Origin: Clavibacter sepedonicus
GTDB lineage: Bacteria > Actinomycetota > Actinomycetes > Actinomycetales > Microbacteriaceae
Length of the DNA stretch: 64,000 bases
Assembly (NCBI RefSeq): GCF_000069225.1
Contig: NC_010407.1
Location: 1,116,001 to 1,180,000 of the forward strand
Direction: 5' to 3'
In this document: positions 54,915 to 63,533 of the stretch, piece by piece
Position numbering within the stretch: the stretch's first letter is position 1
Layout of the letters: the number at the start of each line of letters is the position of its first letter
Position numbers and translations under genes: made by a program
The notes under the pieces: generated by a model
Seen by the model: the letters and a program-made list of their open reading frames with translations, nothing else
Database searches by the model: none
Told to the model about the DNA's origin: nothing

Positions 54915-56266
54915 GCGGACGCCGCCTCGACCGTGAGGCCCTTGTTGCGGAAGGCCTCGATCACGGCCTCCTGCGCGAGCGGCAGCGACTCGACGAGGGT
55001 CTGGCCGCTCGTGAGCTTGCGGCGGAACTCGTCCTGCAGGGTGTTGAGGGTGAACTGCGTGAGCGGGCACCAGGACCAGTCGAGGTTCTGCTCCTTCGCC
55101 GCGGGCGCGAACACCTCCTCGTTGTAGCTCTGGCCGCTGAACCACTCGCTCGGCTCCTGCCGGGAGGCGCCGATGTAGTCGGGCGACGGCGACCAGCCGA
55201 TGCCGGAGTTCTTGATCATCGCGTCGATGCCCTCGGGGGAGGTCGTCATCCACGTCATGAACTTGAGCGCCTCCGCGGGGTGCTTGCTGTTGGCGAGCAC
55301 GGCCGCGGTGGATCCCCCGAGGTAGCTGGATCCGTATGCCCCGTCGAAGCCCCAGGTCTGCATGGGCGCGACCTTCCACTTGCCCTCGCCGCCCGAGACC
55401 GACTGGATGAGGGCGTCGCCCCAGCTGGCGCTCGTGACGCCGAAGACCTTGCCGTCCGCGGCGGCTGCGGTCCACGGCGGGGAGAAGGCCGAGTACGAGG
55501 TGTTGACCACGTCGTCGTCGATGGCCTTGTCGAAGAACGCGGCGACCTCCATGGTGCGCTCGTCGAGCATGCCGACGACCCAGCGCTCGCCGTCGATCCG
55601 GAACCAGTTCGCGCCGGCCTGCGTCGCGTAGGAGGTGAAGACGCTGGCGTCGGCGACGGGGAAGCAGTCGAGGTAGTTGCCGGCGCCGGTCTTGCGGACC
55701 TCGGCGCCGAGCGTCGCCCAGTCGTCTCAGGTCGCGGGCGGCTGGCCGCCCACCTGCTCGAGGAGCTCGCGCTGGTAGTAGAAGGCCATGGGGCCGGAGT
55801 CCTGCGGGATCCCGAAGACGCCGTCCTGGAAGCTGACCTGCTTCCACAGCGCCTCGTCGTACTTGTCCCTGTACTCCTCGACGCCGTAGCGGGTGAGGTC
55901 GACGAGGCCGTTGGCGAGGAGGAACTCGGGCAGCTGCCGGAGCTCGACCTGGCCGATGTCGGGGCCGCCGCCCGCGGTGATCGCGGAGTACATCTTCTGG
56001 TACCCGCCCGCGTTGCCGCCGGGGATCCAGACCGCCTCGACCTGGATGTCGGGGTTCTGCGCGTTCCAGACGTCGGCGACCTTCTGCAGGTCCTTCAGCC
56101 ACGCCCAGTACGTGAGCGTGACCTTCTCGCCGGCCGCCGCAGCGGGGATGACCGGATCGGAGTTGACCAGCCTCCCGCCCGGCGCCGAGCACGACGCGAG
56201 GGCCAGCGTGCCCACGGCGGCGGCTCCCACCCCCAGTGCCTGTCTCCTGCTGATCGAATGCGTCAT
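54911..56266 (-). pseudogene. Extracellular sugar-binding lipoprotein gene with an in-frame TGA
   Basis: The gene encodes a solute-binding lipoprotein. The N-terminus MTHSISRRQALGVGAAAVGT has a twin-arginine motif and ends in the lipobox LASC (Cys26), followed by a type 1 sugar-binding fold (VTLTYWAWLKDLQKVADVW, then PDIGQVELRQLPEFLLANGL). At codon 180 the sequence GQPPAT is followed by TGA (55729-55727). The same frame then continues DDWATLGAEVRKTGAGNYLD and runs on unbroken to the normal end at 54911. Related proteins have PxTWDDW here, so TGG to TGA is the simplest change. GGGAGGG precedes the ATG. If real, the transporter has lost its binding protein, though a truncated 179-residue form might be secreted. 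Confidence 0.82.
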
Positions 56267-56324
56267 CGCATCCCTCCCGTCGTCGTTGATGGCAGATGGG
56301 CTGGAGCCCGCGGCCACTCTAAGC

Positions 56325-56362
56325 GCGCGACGAAACTTATTCCTAACCTCTGGTAGGGATTC
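56325..56362 (-). promoter_or_regulatory. Promoter/operator region of the sugar operon
   Basis: This is an unusually AT-rich stretch about 70 bases upstream of the binding-protein gene. It reads CTACCAGAGGTTAGGAATAA followed by GTTTCGTCG on the minus strand. The TTAGGAA/TTTCG halves and the CCTA-TAGG repeat resemble operator half-sites of ROK- or LacI-type sugar repressors. No regulator is encoded nearby. Confidence 0.35.
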
Positions 56363-56385
56363 CTGGGAGAACGGCGCGAGCCGGC

Positions 56386-56646
56386 TCAGCGGCGCGCGCC
56401 CCGGTTCCGCACGGCCCACTCGAGGGCGTGCATCGCCTGGTCCTTCGTGAGCCGCGTCTCGAGCCCGCAGTTCGGGCACTCGACGCGGTAGGTCGAGCGC
56501 AGCGGGATCAGCGGCACGAAGAACAGCGTGAAGCGGAGGGTGCGGTGGAGCACGCGCTGGGCGCTCGTCACGCCGCAGCGGAGGCATGCGAAGGTCACGA
56601 TGACGATGAGGGCGTCGCGCGCGCGCGTGCCGAACAGGAGGATCAC
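56386..56646 (-). CDS. Zinc-ribbon membrane-associated small protein
   Basis: An 86-residue protein starting with GTG 56646 (MILLFGTRARDAL), immediately after GGGAGG. FACLRCGV and VECPNCGLET provide four cysteines of a zinc ribbon split by a hydrophobic segment (TLRFTLFFVPLIPL). This layout is common in actinobacterial zinc-ribbon proteins of unknown function. The ribosome site touches the start codon, so the true start is slightly uncertain. Confidence 0.65.
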   Translation of the reverse strand: MILLFGTRARDALIVIVTFACLRCGVTSAQRVLHRTLRFTLFFVPLIPLRSTYRVECPNCGLETRLTKDQAMHALEWAVRNRGARR

Positions 56647-56829
56647 CTCCCGAGGCTACGCGCGACGCGCGGAGCATAGGCGGTGGGGCGGCCCCCGGAC
56701 GAGGAGGCGACGCCCGGCGGATCACCCGCTACGGTCGGAGGACACGCTCCCAGCAGATCGGCCCCGCATGACCACGCACCACGTCGGCGCGCACGTCACC
56801 TCTGCGGCGGCCTGCCCGGGAGCCGCGGC

Positions 56830-57261
56830 GTGATCGTCTTCGTGGTCGTAGGGGCCGTGGGACTCCTGCTCCTCCTCTCCAGCGTCGCGCTCGGCGCGGC
56901 CCTCGCCATCTACGGCGTCGGCGGCCTGCTCGCCGACCAGGCGGGCATCGGATCCGGCGGGGCCATCGCGATCGCCGTCGCCCTCGCGCTCGTCGCCCTC
57001 GTGGTGGTGCAGCTCACCGTCCGCTTCGTCGCGAAGCAGGAGAGCGGCGGCTCGTACTCGCCCGTCGGGATGGTCGGCGTCGTCACCTCGCCCACCTCGC
57101 CCACGGGCGGCGAGGTGCGGCTCAAGCACATCCGCGAGCTGGAGCGCCGGCTCGCCATGAGCCCCGAGCCGCTGGCCGTCGGCACCCGCATCCGCGTCGT
57201 CTCGGAGGACGGGTTCCGCGTGCGCGTGGAGCCCGACGCCGACGCCGCCCCCACCACCTAG
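56830..57261 (+). CDS. NfeD-like membrane protein paired with flotillin
   Basis: A 143-residue protein beginning at GTG 56830 with two hydrophobic helices (VFVVVGAVGLLLLLSSVALG and AIAIAVALALVALVVVQLTV) and a C-terminal small beta-barrel (YSPVGMVGVVTSPTSPTGGE, then TRIRVVSEDGFRVRVEPD). That is the NfeD short-form layout: helices plus OB fold. NfeD proteins are encoded next to flotillin/SPFH genes and stabilise membrane microdomains. The flotillin gene follows 31 bases later. Confidence 0.78.
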   Translation: MIVFVVVGAVGLLLLLSSVALGAALAIYGVGGLLADQAGIGSGGAIAIAVALALVALVVVQLTVRFVAKQESGGSYSPVGMVGVVTSPTSPTGGEVRLKHIRELERRLAMSPEPLAVGTRIRVVSEDGFRVRVEPDADAAPTT

Positions 57262-57292
57262 CAGCACCCGTCCCAACGAGAGGAACCATCCC

Positions 57293-58744
57293 GTGGACTT
57301 GATCTCCGGCGGCACCACCGCGATCGCCGTCATCGTCATCATCGTCATACTCGTGGCGCTGGTGGCGTTCATCGCCTCCCGCGTCCGCCGCGTGCCGCCG
57401 AACCAGGCGCTCGTCATCGTCGGCCGCAACGCCGAGAAGAGCGAGGGCGGCGCCGGCTTCTCCAGCCCGCAGAAGGTCATCATCGGCGGCCGGACCTTCA
57501 TCTGGCCGATCTTCCAGGAGGGCTTCACGCTCTCCCTGGAGCAGTACCAGACGAGCGTCACGGCCGAGGCGCGTGACGCGAACTTCATCAACACCGCCGT
57601 CGTCGCGACCGTCAACTTCAAGGTGACGGGCACCGAGGACGGCGTGCGCCGCGCCGTGCAGCGCTACCTCCTCCAGCAGGACGCCCTGCCGGAGATCGTG
57701 CGCCAGTCGCTCGAGGGCGCGATCCGCGGCCTCATCGGCGACCGGCCCGTGGACGAGCTCGTGAAGAGCTTCTCCGTCGTGGCGCAGGAGGCCGTGAACC
57801 AGACGAAGAACGACCTCGCGGAGCTCGGCCTCCAGATCGAGACGCTCAACGTCCGCGAGATCACGACGCCCGGCAGCACCTACCTCGACGACCGGGCCCG
57901 CTCGAACGCCGCGCGCGCCCGCCAGATCGCCGAGGTCGCCGAGGCCGAGAACAAGCGGATCTCCGCGCTCGCCGCGATCGAGAACGACCAGCAGACCGCC
58001 GAGCGCCAGCTCGAGCTCGACCTGCGTCGCGCCGCCATCAAGGCGGACACCGACCGCGCCAACGCCACCGCGTACGCGGCCGGCGAGCTGGCGAAGGCCG
58101 AGCAGGACCGCCTGGTCGCCGACCAGGAGCGCACCGCCGTCGCCGCGCAGGCCGAGGTGTCGAAGGAGCGCCTGCGCATCGACGTCGAGCTCCCCGCCGA
58201 GGCCCGCAAGTACGCGACCGTCCAGGACGCGCAGGCGGCACGCGACGCCGAGAAGGCGAAGGTCGACGTGGAGGTCTACCAGCGCACGCAGAACGCCGAG
58301 GCGGCGAAGACCGCTGCCGTGAACGAGGCCGCGTCCATCACCGCGCTCGGGAAGGCGAACGCCGACGCGATCCAGGCCCGCGGACAGGCCGAGGCCGAGG
58401 CGGCCGCCGCGCTCGCCGAGGCGCAGAACAAGCTGTCGCGCGAGGCGCTGCAGGCCCGCATCATCGCGTCGATGCCGGAGATCGCACGCGAGATGGCGGC
58501 GCCGCTCGCCAACGTCGACAACATGACGATCATCTCGGCGGACGGCGCGAACACGCTGAACCGCTCGGTGGCGGAGAACATGGCGACCCTGCCCAAGCTG
58601 CTGAAGGACACCACGGGCATCGACGTCGCGACGGCGCTGAGCTCGTTCCTCGGCTCGACCGCCGCGGGCACGTCCGCCGGCGCCGGCTCCACCTCGACGG
58701 ATGTCGGCCCCGGGACGGCCGCGTCCGAGGGCGCCGGGATCTGA
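57293..58744 (+). CDS. Flotillin-like SPFH/band 7 protein
   Basis: A 483-residue membrane scaffold. One helix (IAVIVIIVILVALVAFIAS) is followed by the SPFH domain (VPPNQALVIVGRNAEKSEGG, IWPIFQEGFTLSLEQYQTSV) and a long coiled coil rich in Ala-Glu repeats (AEAENKRI, AEKAKVDVEVYQ, QAEAEAAAALAEAQNKL) to about residue 420. The tail is Gly/Ser/Thr-rich. Flotillins organise lipid microdomains and multimeric complexes. The GTG at 57293 follows AGAGGAA. Confidence 0.88.
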   Translation: MDLISGGTTAIAVIVIIVILVALVAFIASRVRRVPPNQALVIVGRNAEKSEGGAGFSSPQKVIIGGRTFIWPIFQEGFTLSLEQYQTSVTAEARDANFINTAVVATVNFKVTGTEDGVRRAVQRYLLQQDALPEIVRQSLEGAIRGLIGDRPVDELVKSFSVVAQEAVNQTKNDLAELGLQIETLNVREITTPGSTYLDDRARSNAARARQIAEVAEAENKRISALAAIENDQQTAERQLELDLRRAAIKADTDRANATAYAAGELAKAEQDRLVADQERTAVAAQAEVSKERLRIDVELPAEARKYATVQDAQAARDAEKAKVDVEVYQRTQNAEAAKTAAVNEAASITALGKANADAIQARGQAEAEAAAALAEAQNKLSREALQARIIASMPEIAREMAAPLANVDNMTIISADGANTLNRSVAENMATLPKLLKDTTGIDVATALSSFLGSTAAGTSAGAGSTSTDVGPGTAASEGAGI

Positions 58745-58755
58745 TCCCGGTGCCG

Positions 58756-58790
58756 GTGCTCCCCGAGGCGCACGCCGCCTCGAGGAGCAC
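58756..58790 (+). terminator. Hairpin between flotillin and MFS genes, covering a ribosome site
   Basis: GTGCTCC...GAGGCG pairs with CGCCTC...GGAGCAC, giving a stem of about 14 pairs with a five-base loop. Its 3' arm contains GAGGAG, the ribosome site of the MFS gene at 58794, so folding would hide that site as well as terminate the flotillin transcript. Confidence 0.6.
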
Positions 58791-58793
58791 GGC

Positions 58794-60002
58794 GTGAGAT
58801 CCACGAGCCCGTTCCGGGCGTTGTGGGGCGCGAACGCGCTCTCCAACCTCGCGGACGGGCTCGTCTTCGTCACCATGCCGCTCGTCGCGGCGGGCCTCAC
58901 CGACGACCCGCGCGGCGTCGCCGGGCTCGCGACCACGTACGCGCTCGTGCGGCTCCTGGTCGCGCTGCCCGTGGGCGTGTACGTCGACCGGCTCGACCGG
59001 CGCACGCTGATCGTCGTCGCCGACGCGCTCCGCGGCGTCGCCGTGCTGGGGCTCGCGGTGTCGATCCAGTCCGGCGTCGCGTCGCTCTCGGTGCTCTACG
59101 CCGTGATGGCCGTGGTCGGCGTGCTCGAGAGCGCGGCCGACGGGGCCGCGGTCGCGGTGCTGCCGTCGATCGTGCCGGCTGGCCGCCTCGACCGGGCGAA
59201 CGCGCGCATCACGGGCACGCAGCTCGTGGCCGACGAGTTCGTGGGGCCGCCGCTCGGCGGGATCCTCTTCGCGCTCGCCGCCGCCGTGCCCGTGTACGCG
59301 ACCGGCGGGCTGTGGGTGGCGGCGGGCGCTGTGGCGCTCGCGCTGCCGCGGCGCACGCGCGACGTCCCTCCCTCCTCCGAGGCGCCGGGCGCGCCGCCGT
59401 CCGTGTTCCGCGAGGCCGCGGAGGGCGTGCGCTGGCTCGCCGGGCACCGCGTCGTCGGATCACTGGCCCTCATCGGCGGCCTCGCCAGCGTCGGCTACAT
59501 GCTCCCGTTCTCGGTGCTCGTGCTGTTCGTGGATCAGCGGCTCGGGCTGGATGCGGCCGGCTACGGCGTGCTGCTCGCGGTGTCCGCGCTCGGCGGCCTC
59601 GCCGGATCCGCCATCGCCGCGCCGCTCCGCGCCCGCCTCGGCTCCTGCTGGACCATCATGGCTGCCCTCGTGCTCGGGGCCCGGAGCCTCGCGGCCCTGG
59701 CGGTCACACGCGATCCGATCGTCGCGGGGATCCTGCTCGCGCTCTACATCCTGCACGCCGTGGTCTGGAGCATCTGCGCCACCTCGCTCCGCCAGCGGCT
59801 CGTGCCGGGGGACCTCCTCGGACGCGTGGGCTCCGCGGGCCGCGTGGTGAGCCTCGTCGGCCTCGCCGCCGGATCCGCGCTGGGCGGCGTGCTCGCGACG
59901 GTGGGGATCGCGCTGCCGACCATCGCGGGTGCCGTCGTGTTCACGGGATGCGCGGTGCTCGCGGTCGTCGCGCTGCGCGGGGCGGGGGAGGCGACGTCCT
60001 GA
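58794..60002 (+). CDS. MFS transporter, EntS-like exporter family
   Basis: A 402-residue, twelve-helix MFS protein. The start is GTG 58794 (MRSTSPFRALWGANALSNLA) with GAGGAGCAC upstream. VGVYVDRLDRRTLIVVAD is the A-motif, ADEFVGPPLGGILFALAAAV is the helix 5 region typical of EntS-like exporters, and CATSLRQRLVPGDLLGRVGS is the C-terminal half loop. These transporters export siderophores, drugs or similar. The next downstream sequence is a decayed HTH regulator, a common partner of such exporters. Confidence 0.85.
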   Translation: MRSTSPFRALWGANALSNLADGLVFVTMPLVAAGLTDDPRGVAGLATTYALVRLLVALPVGVYVDRLDRRTLIVVADALRGVAVLGLAVSIQSGVASLSVLYAVMAVVGVLESAADGAAVAVLPSIVPAGRLDRANARITGTQLVADEFVGPPLGGILFALAAAVPVYATGGLWVAAGAVALALPRRTRDVPPSSEAPGAPPSVFREAAEGVRWLAGHRVVGSLALIGGLASVGYMLPFSVLVLFVDQRLGLDAAGYGVLLAVSALGGLAGSAIAAPLRARLGSCWTIMAALVLGARSLAALAVTRDPIVAGILLALYILHAVVWSICATSLRQRLVPGDLLGRVGSAGRVVSLVGLAAGSALGGVLATVGIALPTIAGAVVFTGCAVLAVVALRGAGEATS

Positions 60003-60081
60003 TGCCGGACCCCAGCTGTGGAGGACGCGCGCGCCGCGGACGCTGCATCACGACCAGTCAAAGACGTCCTTCGCTGCACGG

Positions 60082-60475
60082 TCCCGCCAGAGGCGCGTCG
60101 CCGGCGCCGCCGAGCCGCGAGCGCTCGCCCATCCCCTGCGGCTCGCGATCCTCGAGGAGCTGACGCTCGGGGGCCCGCTCACCGCGTCGCAGCTCGCGCC
60201 TTGAGTGGGGGGGGGCGTCGCCCAGCGACGGCTGGCGCGGTACGCCACGTGGCGCGAGACGGAGACCGTACTCCGAGGAGTGGCGCACGGCCGCCGTGGA
60301 CGGCCAGTACGGGTGCTGGCTCACACCGGCGGAGCTCGGGCAGCTGCGGCAGCGCACCGAAGACCTGCTCCTCTCGCGTCACCGCGAGCGCCGGACGGAT
60401 GCCGGGTCGCGCCCTCCGAGCGCGCTGCCTGTGGAGCTGCTCGTGCGAGGTCGCCCGATACGGACCGCTCCGTGA
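60082..60475 (+). pseudogene. Decayed HTH (ArsR-type) transcriptional regulator
   Basis: The stretch AAEPRALAHPLRLAILEELT continuing to LGGPLTASQLAP is the start of a winged-helix (ArsR-type) DNA-binding domain. It meets TGA at 60202-60204, followed by a run of nine Gs (60207-60215). Downstream in a different frame, EEWRTAAVDGQYGCWLTPAE and QLRQRTEDLLLSRHRERRTD, ending in VELLVRGRPIRTAP and a TGA, match the C-terminus of the same regulator type. About 20-30 residues of the middle are missing. It probably once controlled the MFS gene upstream. Confidence 0.68.
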
Positions 60476-60793
60476 CGCACGTCGCGACCCGCCCGCCGTG
60501 CGCCTCGTCCGGGATCGCCGGTCGCGCGCATACCTCAGCGGTCAGATCGTGTCGGTCCTCGGCGACACCGCCCCGGAAGGCATCAGTCGCCGTGATGCGG
60601 TGGTGGCTGCCGCTGGTCGGATGCGAGACGTCGATCACGATGCGGTCCTGGTGGAAGGATGCCCGTGCCCGGGAGGCGGAGGGTGGCCTCCCGGACGGGT
60701 ACCGTCGTACCACTTGTCGCGCTAGCGCCGAGGGAGGGCGTACGGCTTGCCGAAGGGCGATACCTCCCACACGTTGGACTGCTTCATGTCGAC
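60476..60793 (+). other. Remnant-bearing region without an intact gene
   Basis: Translation of 60496-60575 in one plus frame gives VRLVRDRRSRAYLSGQIVSV then LGDTA, which looks like the first helix of an MFS transporter, but it does not continue into further membrane helices. The rest to 60793 has no credible frame on either strand. It is best read as debris of a second transporter lost together with the HTH regulator. Confidence 0.5.
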
Positions 60794-61189
60794 CTACCCC
60801 TTGGTCTCCCGAGCCACACTCCTCCAGCCACAGATGCTGGTGTCGATGTAGTTCTGGACGAAATACCTCCCCGTCGCGGACACGGTGATCTTTCCCTCCC
60901 CGACATTGGGGAAGTAGTTGTTGGGCGGGTCCACCGCGACGCACGCGCCCGCCTGGGGCAGCCCGTCCCCGAACACGCGGACGGAGCGGACGAGGTGCGA
61001 CAGCGTCTTCTCGTAGGTCGAGTTCAAGTACAGCGTCGTCGTGCCGCTGGCGGCCTGCGGCACGATGGTCTGGGCAGAGGCCGGGACGGCACCGAGACCG
61101 AAGAGGAGGGTGCCCGTGGCGAGGGCGAGGCCGGCGACCTGGAGCAACGAGGTGCGAGGTCGTCGGCCTGTGGGGGCGTGATGCTGCAT
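60794..61189 (-). CDS. Secreted hypothetical protein with two cysteines
   Basis: A 131-residue protein with a long signal peptide (LLQVAGLALATGTLLFGLGA followed by VPASAQT), so cleavage near residue 39-40 is likely. The mature part of about 92 residues is beta-rich with two cysteines (AGACVAVDPP and TSICGW) that could form one disulphide. The ATG is at 61189. I do not recognise a family. The AT-poor surroundings and clear signal peptide support it as a real small exported protein, perhaps an inhibitor or an apoplastic effector, which is speculation. Confidence 0.62.
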   Translation of the reverse strand: MQHHAPTGRRPRTSLLQVAGLALATGTLLFGLGAVPASAQTIVPQAASGTTTLYLNSTYEKTLSHLVRSVRVFGDGLPQAGACVAVDPPNNYFPNVGEGKITVSATGRYFVQNYIDTSICGWRSVARETKG

Positions 61190-61589
61190 GGGACGGTGTT
61201 CCTGTCTCTCAGGCTTTCCGCTGAGCCGACGCCGTGTGGGTCGGCCTTCTCATTCACGGATGCGATCCCGAGGTCAGGGCCTGGGGGTGGCACCTGCGCC
61301 GGACTGTGCACATGGGGAGCGCGGCTCGGCGCTGTCGTCCGCGGTCGTGCGGGGCTGCCCTCGCAGGCCGACCCGCGTGGCGCACCCGTCCGGGTGAGGA
61401 CACGCGTCGGGTCGGTTCGCTGCGGTCTCGGATGCGCCGCGGAGTCGCGATCCGCGGGAGGTGCTGCCGCGCTGCGCCGCGCCGGGGCTGGCGACAGGCG
61501 ATCATCGCGGCCCTGTCCGCGGCGTCCGCCGCCAGGTCCCCGCGGTCCGGGCTCATCCGCGCCGAGGTAGCGCTGCTCCACCGCCGGGG
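61190..61589. other. Intergenic region without a supported gene
   Basis: No frame in this 400-base stretch shows protein-like sequence or a ribosome site. It must contain the promoter of the secreted protein at 61189 and the 3' end of the MBL-fold transcript. I see no convincing promoter boxes, hairpin or repeat. Confidence 0.4.
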
Positions 61590-62339
61590 TCAGGCTGATG
61601 GAGAGGCCGCCAGCGGACCGTGACCGGGGAGGAACCGGACCGGCCGCGGCCAGGCCGCGAGCCGCTCGAAGGTCGAGCGGCTCGCGACGGTGTCGGCATG
61701 GAACATGTCGTGCAACGGTTGGGGGCCCGTGATCCGCGAGGTCGCGTGCCCGGTGACGAGCGCGTCGCCCGTGATGAGGGCCCCGACGTGCTCGAGCACG
61801 AAGCTCGAGTGCCCGGTCGTGTGGCCGGGGGTGGCGATCGGCACCGGACGCCCGGGAACGTCCAGGGGAGCGTCGAGGGCGAAGTCCTCGACATCGGCGT
61901 ACCCCACCTCCTCGAGCCCGCCGTGCCGGACCGCCGCAACGAGCCACGCGAGAACCCGCGGATCGTACGCGTGGCGCAACGCCGTCTGCAGGGTCACCTG
62001 CTGGACGACTTCGCGTCGGACGTGGGCCCGCTCCTCGGCGGAACAGAGGACGCGGGGCTCATTCGGCACGGCCGCGAGGATCCGTTCCAGGCCGCCGATG
62101 TGATCCGTGTGCGCGTGCGTGATGAGGACGGCCTCGAGGTCTCCCGCGCCGGTGCGTGCCGTGATCTCCGCGAGGCTGGCGAGGACGGCGTCCGCGTCGC
62201 GCGGGTATCCCGCATCCACCAGGGTCATCGCCGAACCCTCCGTGAGGATCGTCCAGTTGACATGAGCTCCGCGGACGAGGAACACGCCGGCTTCGGCATC
62301 GATGATCGTGTACGCATCCTCCCTGCGGGTTCCGAGCAT
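61590..62339 (-). CDS. MBL-fold metallo-hydrolase
   Basis: A 249-residue metallo-beta-lactamase-fold enzyme. The zinc motif ITHAHTDHIGGLERIL (HxHxDH near residue 75), the third histidine in IATPGHTTGHSSFVL and the bridging Asp in LITGDALVTG are intact, and the final His is in RFLPGHGPLA. This is a generic hydrolase branch, possibly glyoxalase II- or lactonase-like. The start is ATG 62339. Confidence 0.85.
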   Translation of the reverse strand: MLGTRREDAYTIIDAEAGVFLVRGAHVNWTILTEGSAMTLVDAGYPRDADAVLASLAEITARTGAGDLEAVLITHAHTDHIGGLERILAAVPNEPRVLCSAEERAHVRREVVQQVTLQTALRHAYDPRVLAWLVAAVRHGGLEEVGYADVEDFALDAPLDVPGRPVPIATPGHTTGHSSFVLEHVGALITGDALVTGHATSRITGPQPLHDMFHADTVASRSTFERLAAWPRPVRFLPGHGPLAASPSA

Positions 62340-62548
62340 GAGCGTGTCTCCATCCGATCCGGTGCGCGGGGCGGGCCGTGCGAGGTGGCGAGCCGCAGCA
62401 CGAGCGCACCGCGGCGGGACATCACACGGTAACGCGTGCGCGCAACCCCCCGCGGCACGATCGAACAGGCTCGTATCCGGAGCACGGGGCTTCTCCTGCG
62501 CCGCGTCGTCGTGCGCAGGCTCGGATATCCCGACCCCGCGGGTGCTGC

Positions 62549-63430
62549 CTATCCGGCGTCGGGCAGCCGCACCTCCACGAGCCCGGCGGTGACGCGCGTC
62601 TCGAAGCGCGGCTGCGGCGCGGTGGCGGGGCCGTGGATCACCTCACCGCTCTTCAGGCTGAAGACGCTGTCGTGCCACGGGCAGGTGACGCACGCCTCGC
62701 CCGTCTTCGGATCGGTGCCCAGCTCGCCCTCGTCGAGCGGCGCTGAGAGGTGGCTGCAGGTGTTGCTCAGCGCATCCACCGTCATGCCGTTGCGGCGGAC
62801 GAGGAGCGGGAGGCCGGCGACGTCGCGCTTCGCGAGGCGGCCGTCGGGCAGCTCGGCGAGGTGGCCTAGCTCCTGCCAACCCGCGGGGAACCGGTGTGGC
62901 ACGTCCTCGGCGTGGTTGGCGCCCGCCGCCTGGCGGTAGGCGAGGTGGCCGCCGAGGAAGCCGCCCGCCGAGACGAGGCCGAGACCCGCGAGCCCGAGGA
63001 CCTTGCCGCTGGTGTGCTTGCCGCGGGTGCGCTGGATCCAGGAGAGGCCGTAGAGGCCCGTCGCGAGCGCGTTGGCCGCGGAGTGCACGATGCCGACGCG
63101 CATCTGCTGCTCGTGCAGCTGCGACCAGTCGGCATAGCCGGAGACGATGGAGGGCGCTGCGCTCAGCACGCCGACGCCGACCAGCGCCCTGCTGGCCTTG
63201 TCGTTGCCGGGCAGGAAGTCCAGTACCGCCGAGGAGACCCACGCACCGGTGGGGATCAGGACGGCGACCGGGTGCAGCGGGTGGCCGAACGGCACGCCGT
63301 GCAGCAGGTCGGCCAGCGCCCGCGGCTTGAGCAGCGCGGTGACGACGCCCTTCACGCGATCCACGATCGGATCCAGCGCCTTCGCGTCCTCGATCCTCGC
63401 GATGGCCGCGACGAGCTTCAGCTCCCTCAT
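62549..63430 (-). CDS. DUF2231 membrane and Rieske [2Fe-2S] protein
   Basis: A 293-residue protein. The N-terminal DUF2231 region has about four membrane helices (FGHPLHPVAVLIPTGAWVSS and ANALATGLYGLSWIQ, VLGLAGLGLVSAGGFLGGHL). The C-terminal Rieske domain has cluster ligands in NTCSHLSAPLD (near 223) and VTCPWHDSVF (near 247), with a typical Rieske end. It is likely an electron-transfer protein at the membrane. The ATG at 63430 has CAGGAGATCCC upstream. Confidence 0.88.
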   Translation of the reverse strand: MRELKLVAAIARIEDAKALDPIVDRVKGVVTALLKPRALADLLHGVPFGHPLHPVAVLIPTGAWVSSAVLDFLPGNDKASRALVGVGVLSAAPSIVSGYADWSQLHEQQMRVGIVHSAANALATGLYGLSWIQRTRGKHTSGKVLGLAGLGLVSAGGFLGGHLAYRQAAGANHAEDVPHRFPAGWQELGHLAELPDGRLAKRDVAGLPLLVRRNGMTVDALSNTCSHLSAPLDEGELGTDPKTGEACVTCPWHDSVFSLKSGEVIHGPATAPQPRFETRVTAGLVEVRLPDAG

Positions 63431-63533
63431 GGGATCTCCTGCCGGTTCCGGCGCCGCATTCGACGCTCTCCTCCCAGGCAACGCCTGCGCGACGCCCGCG
63501 ACAAGGGCGCGGGCGTCCCGGTGGAGGCGCGCG

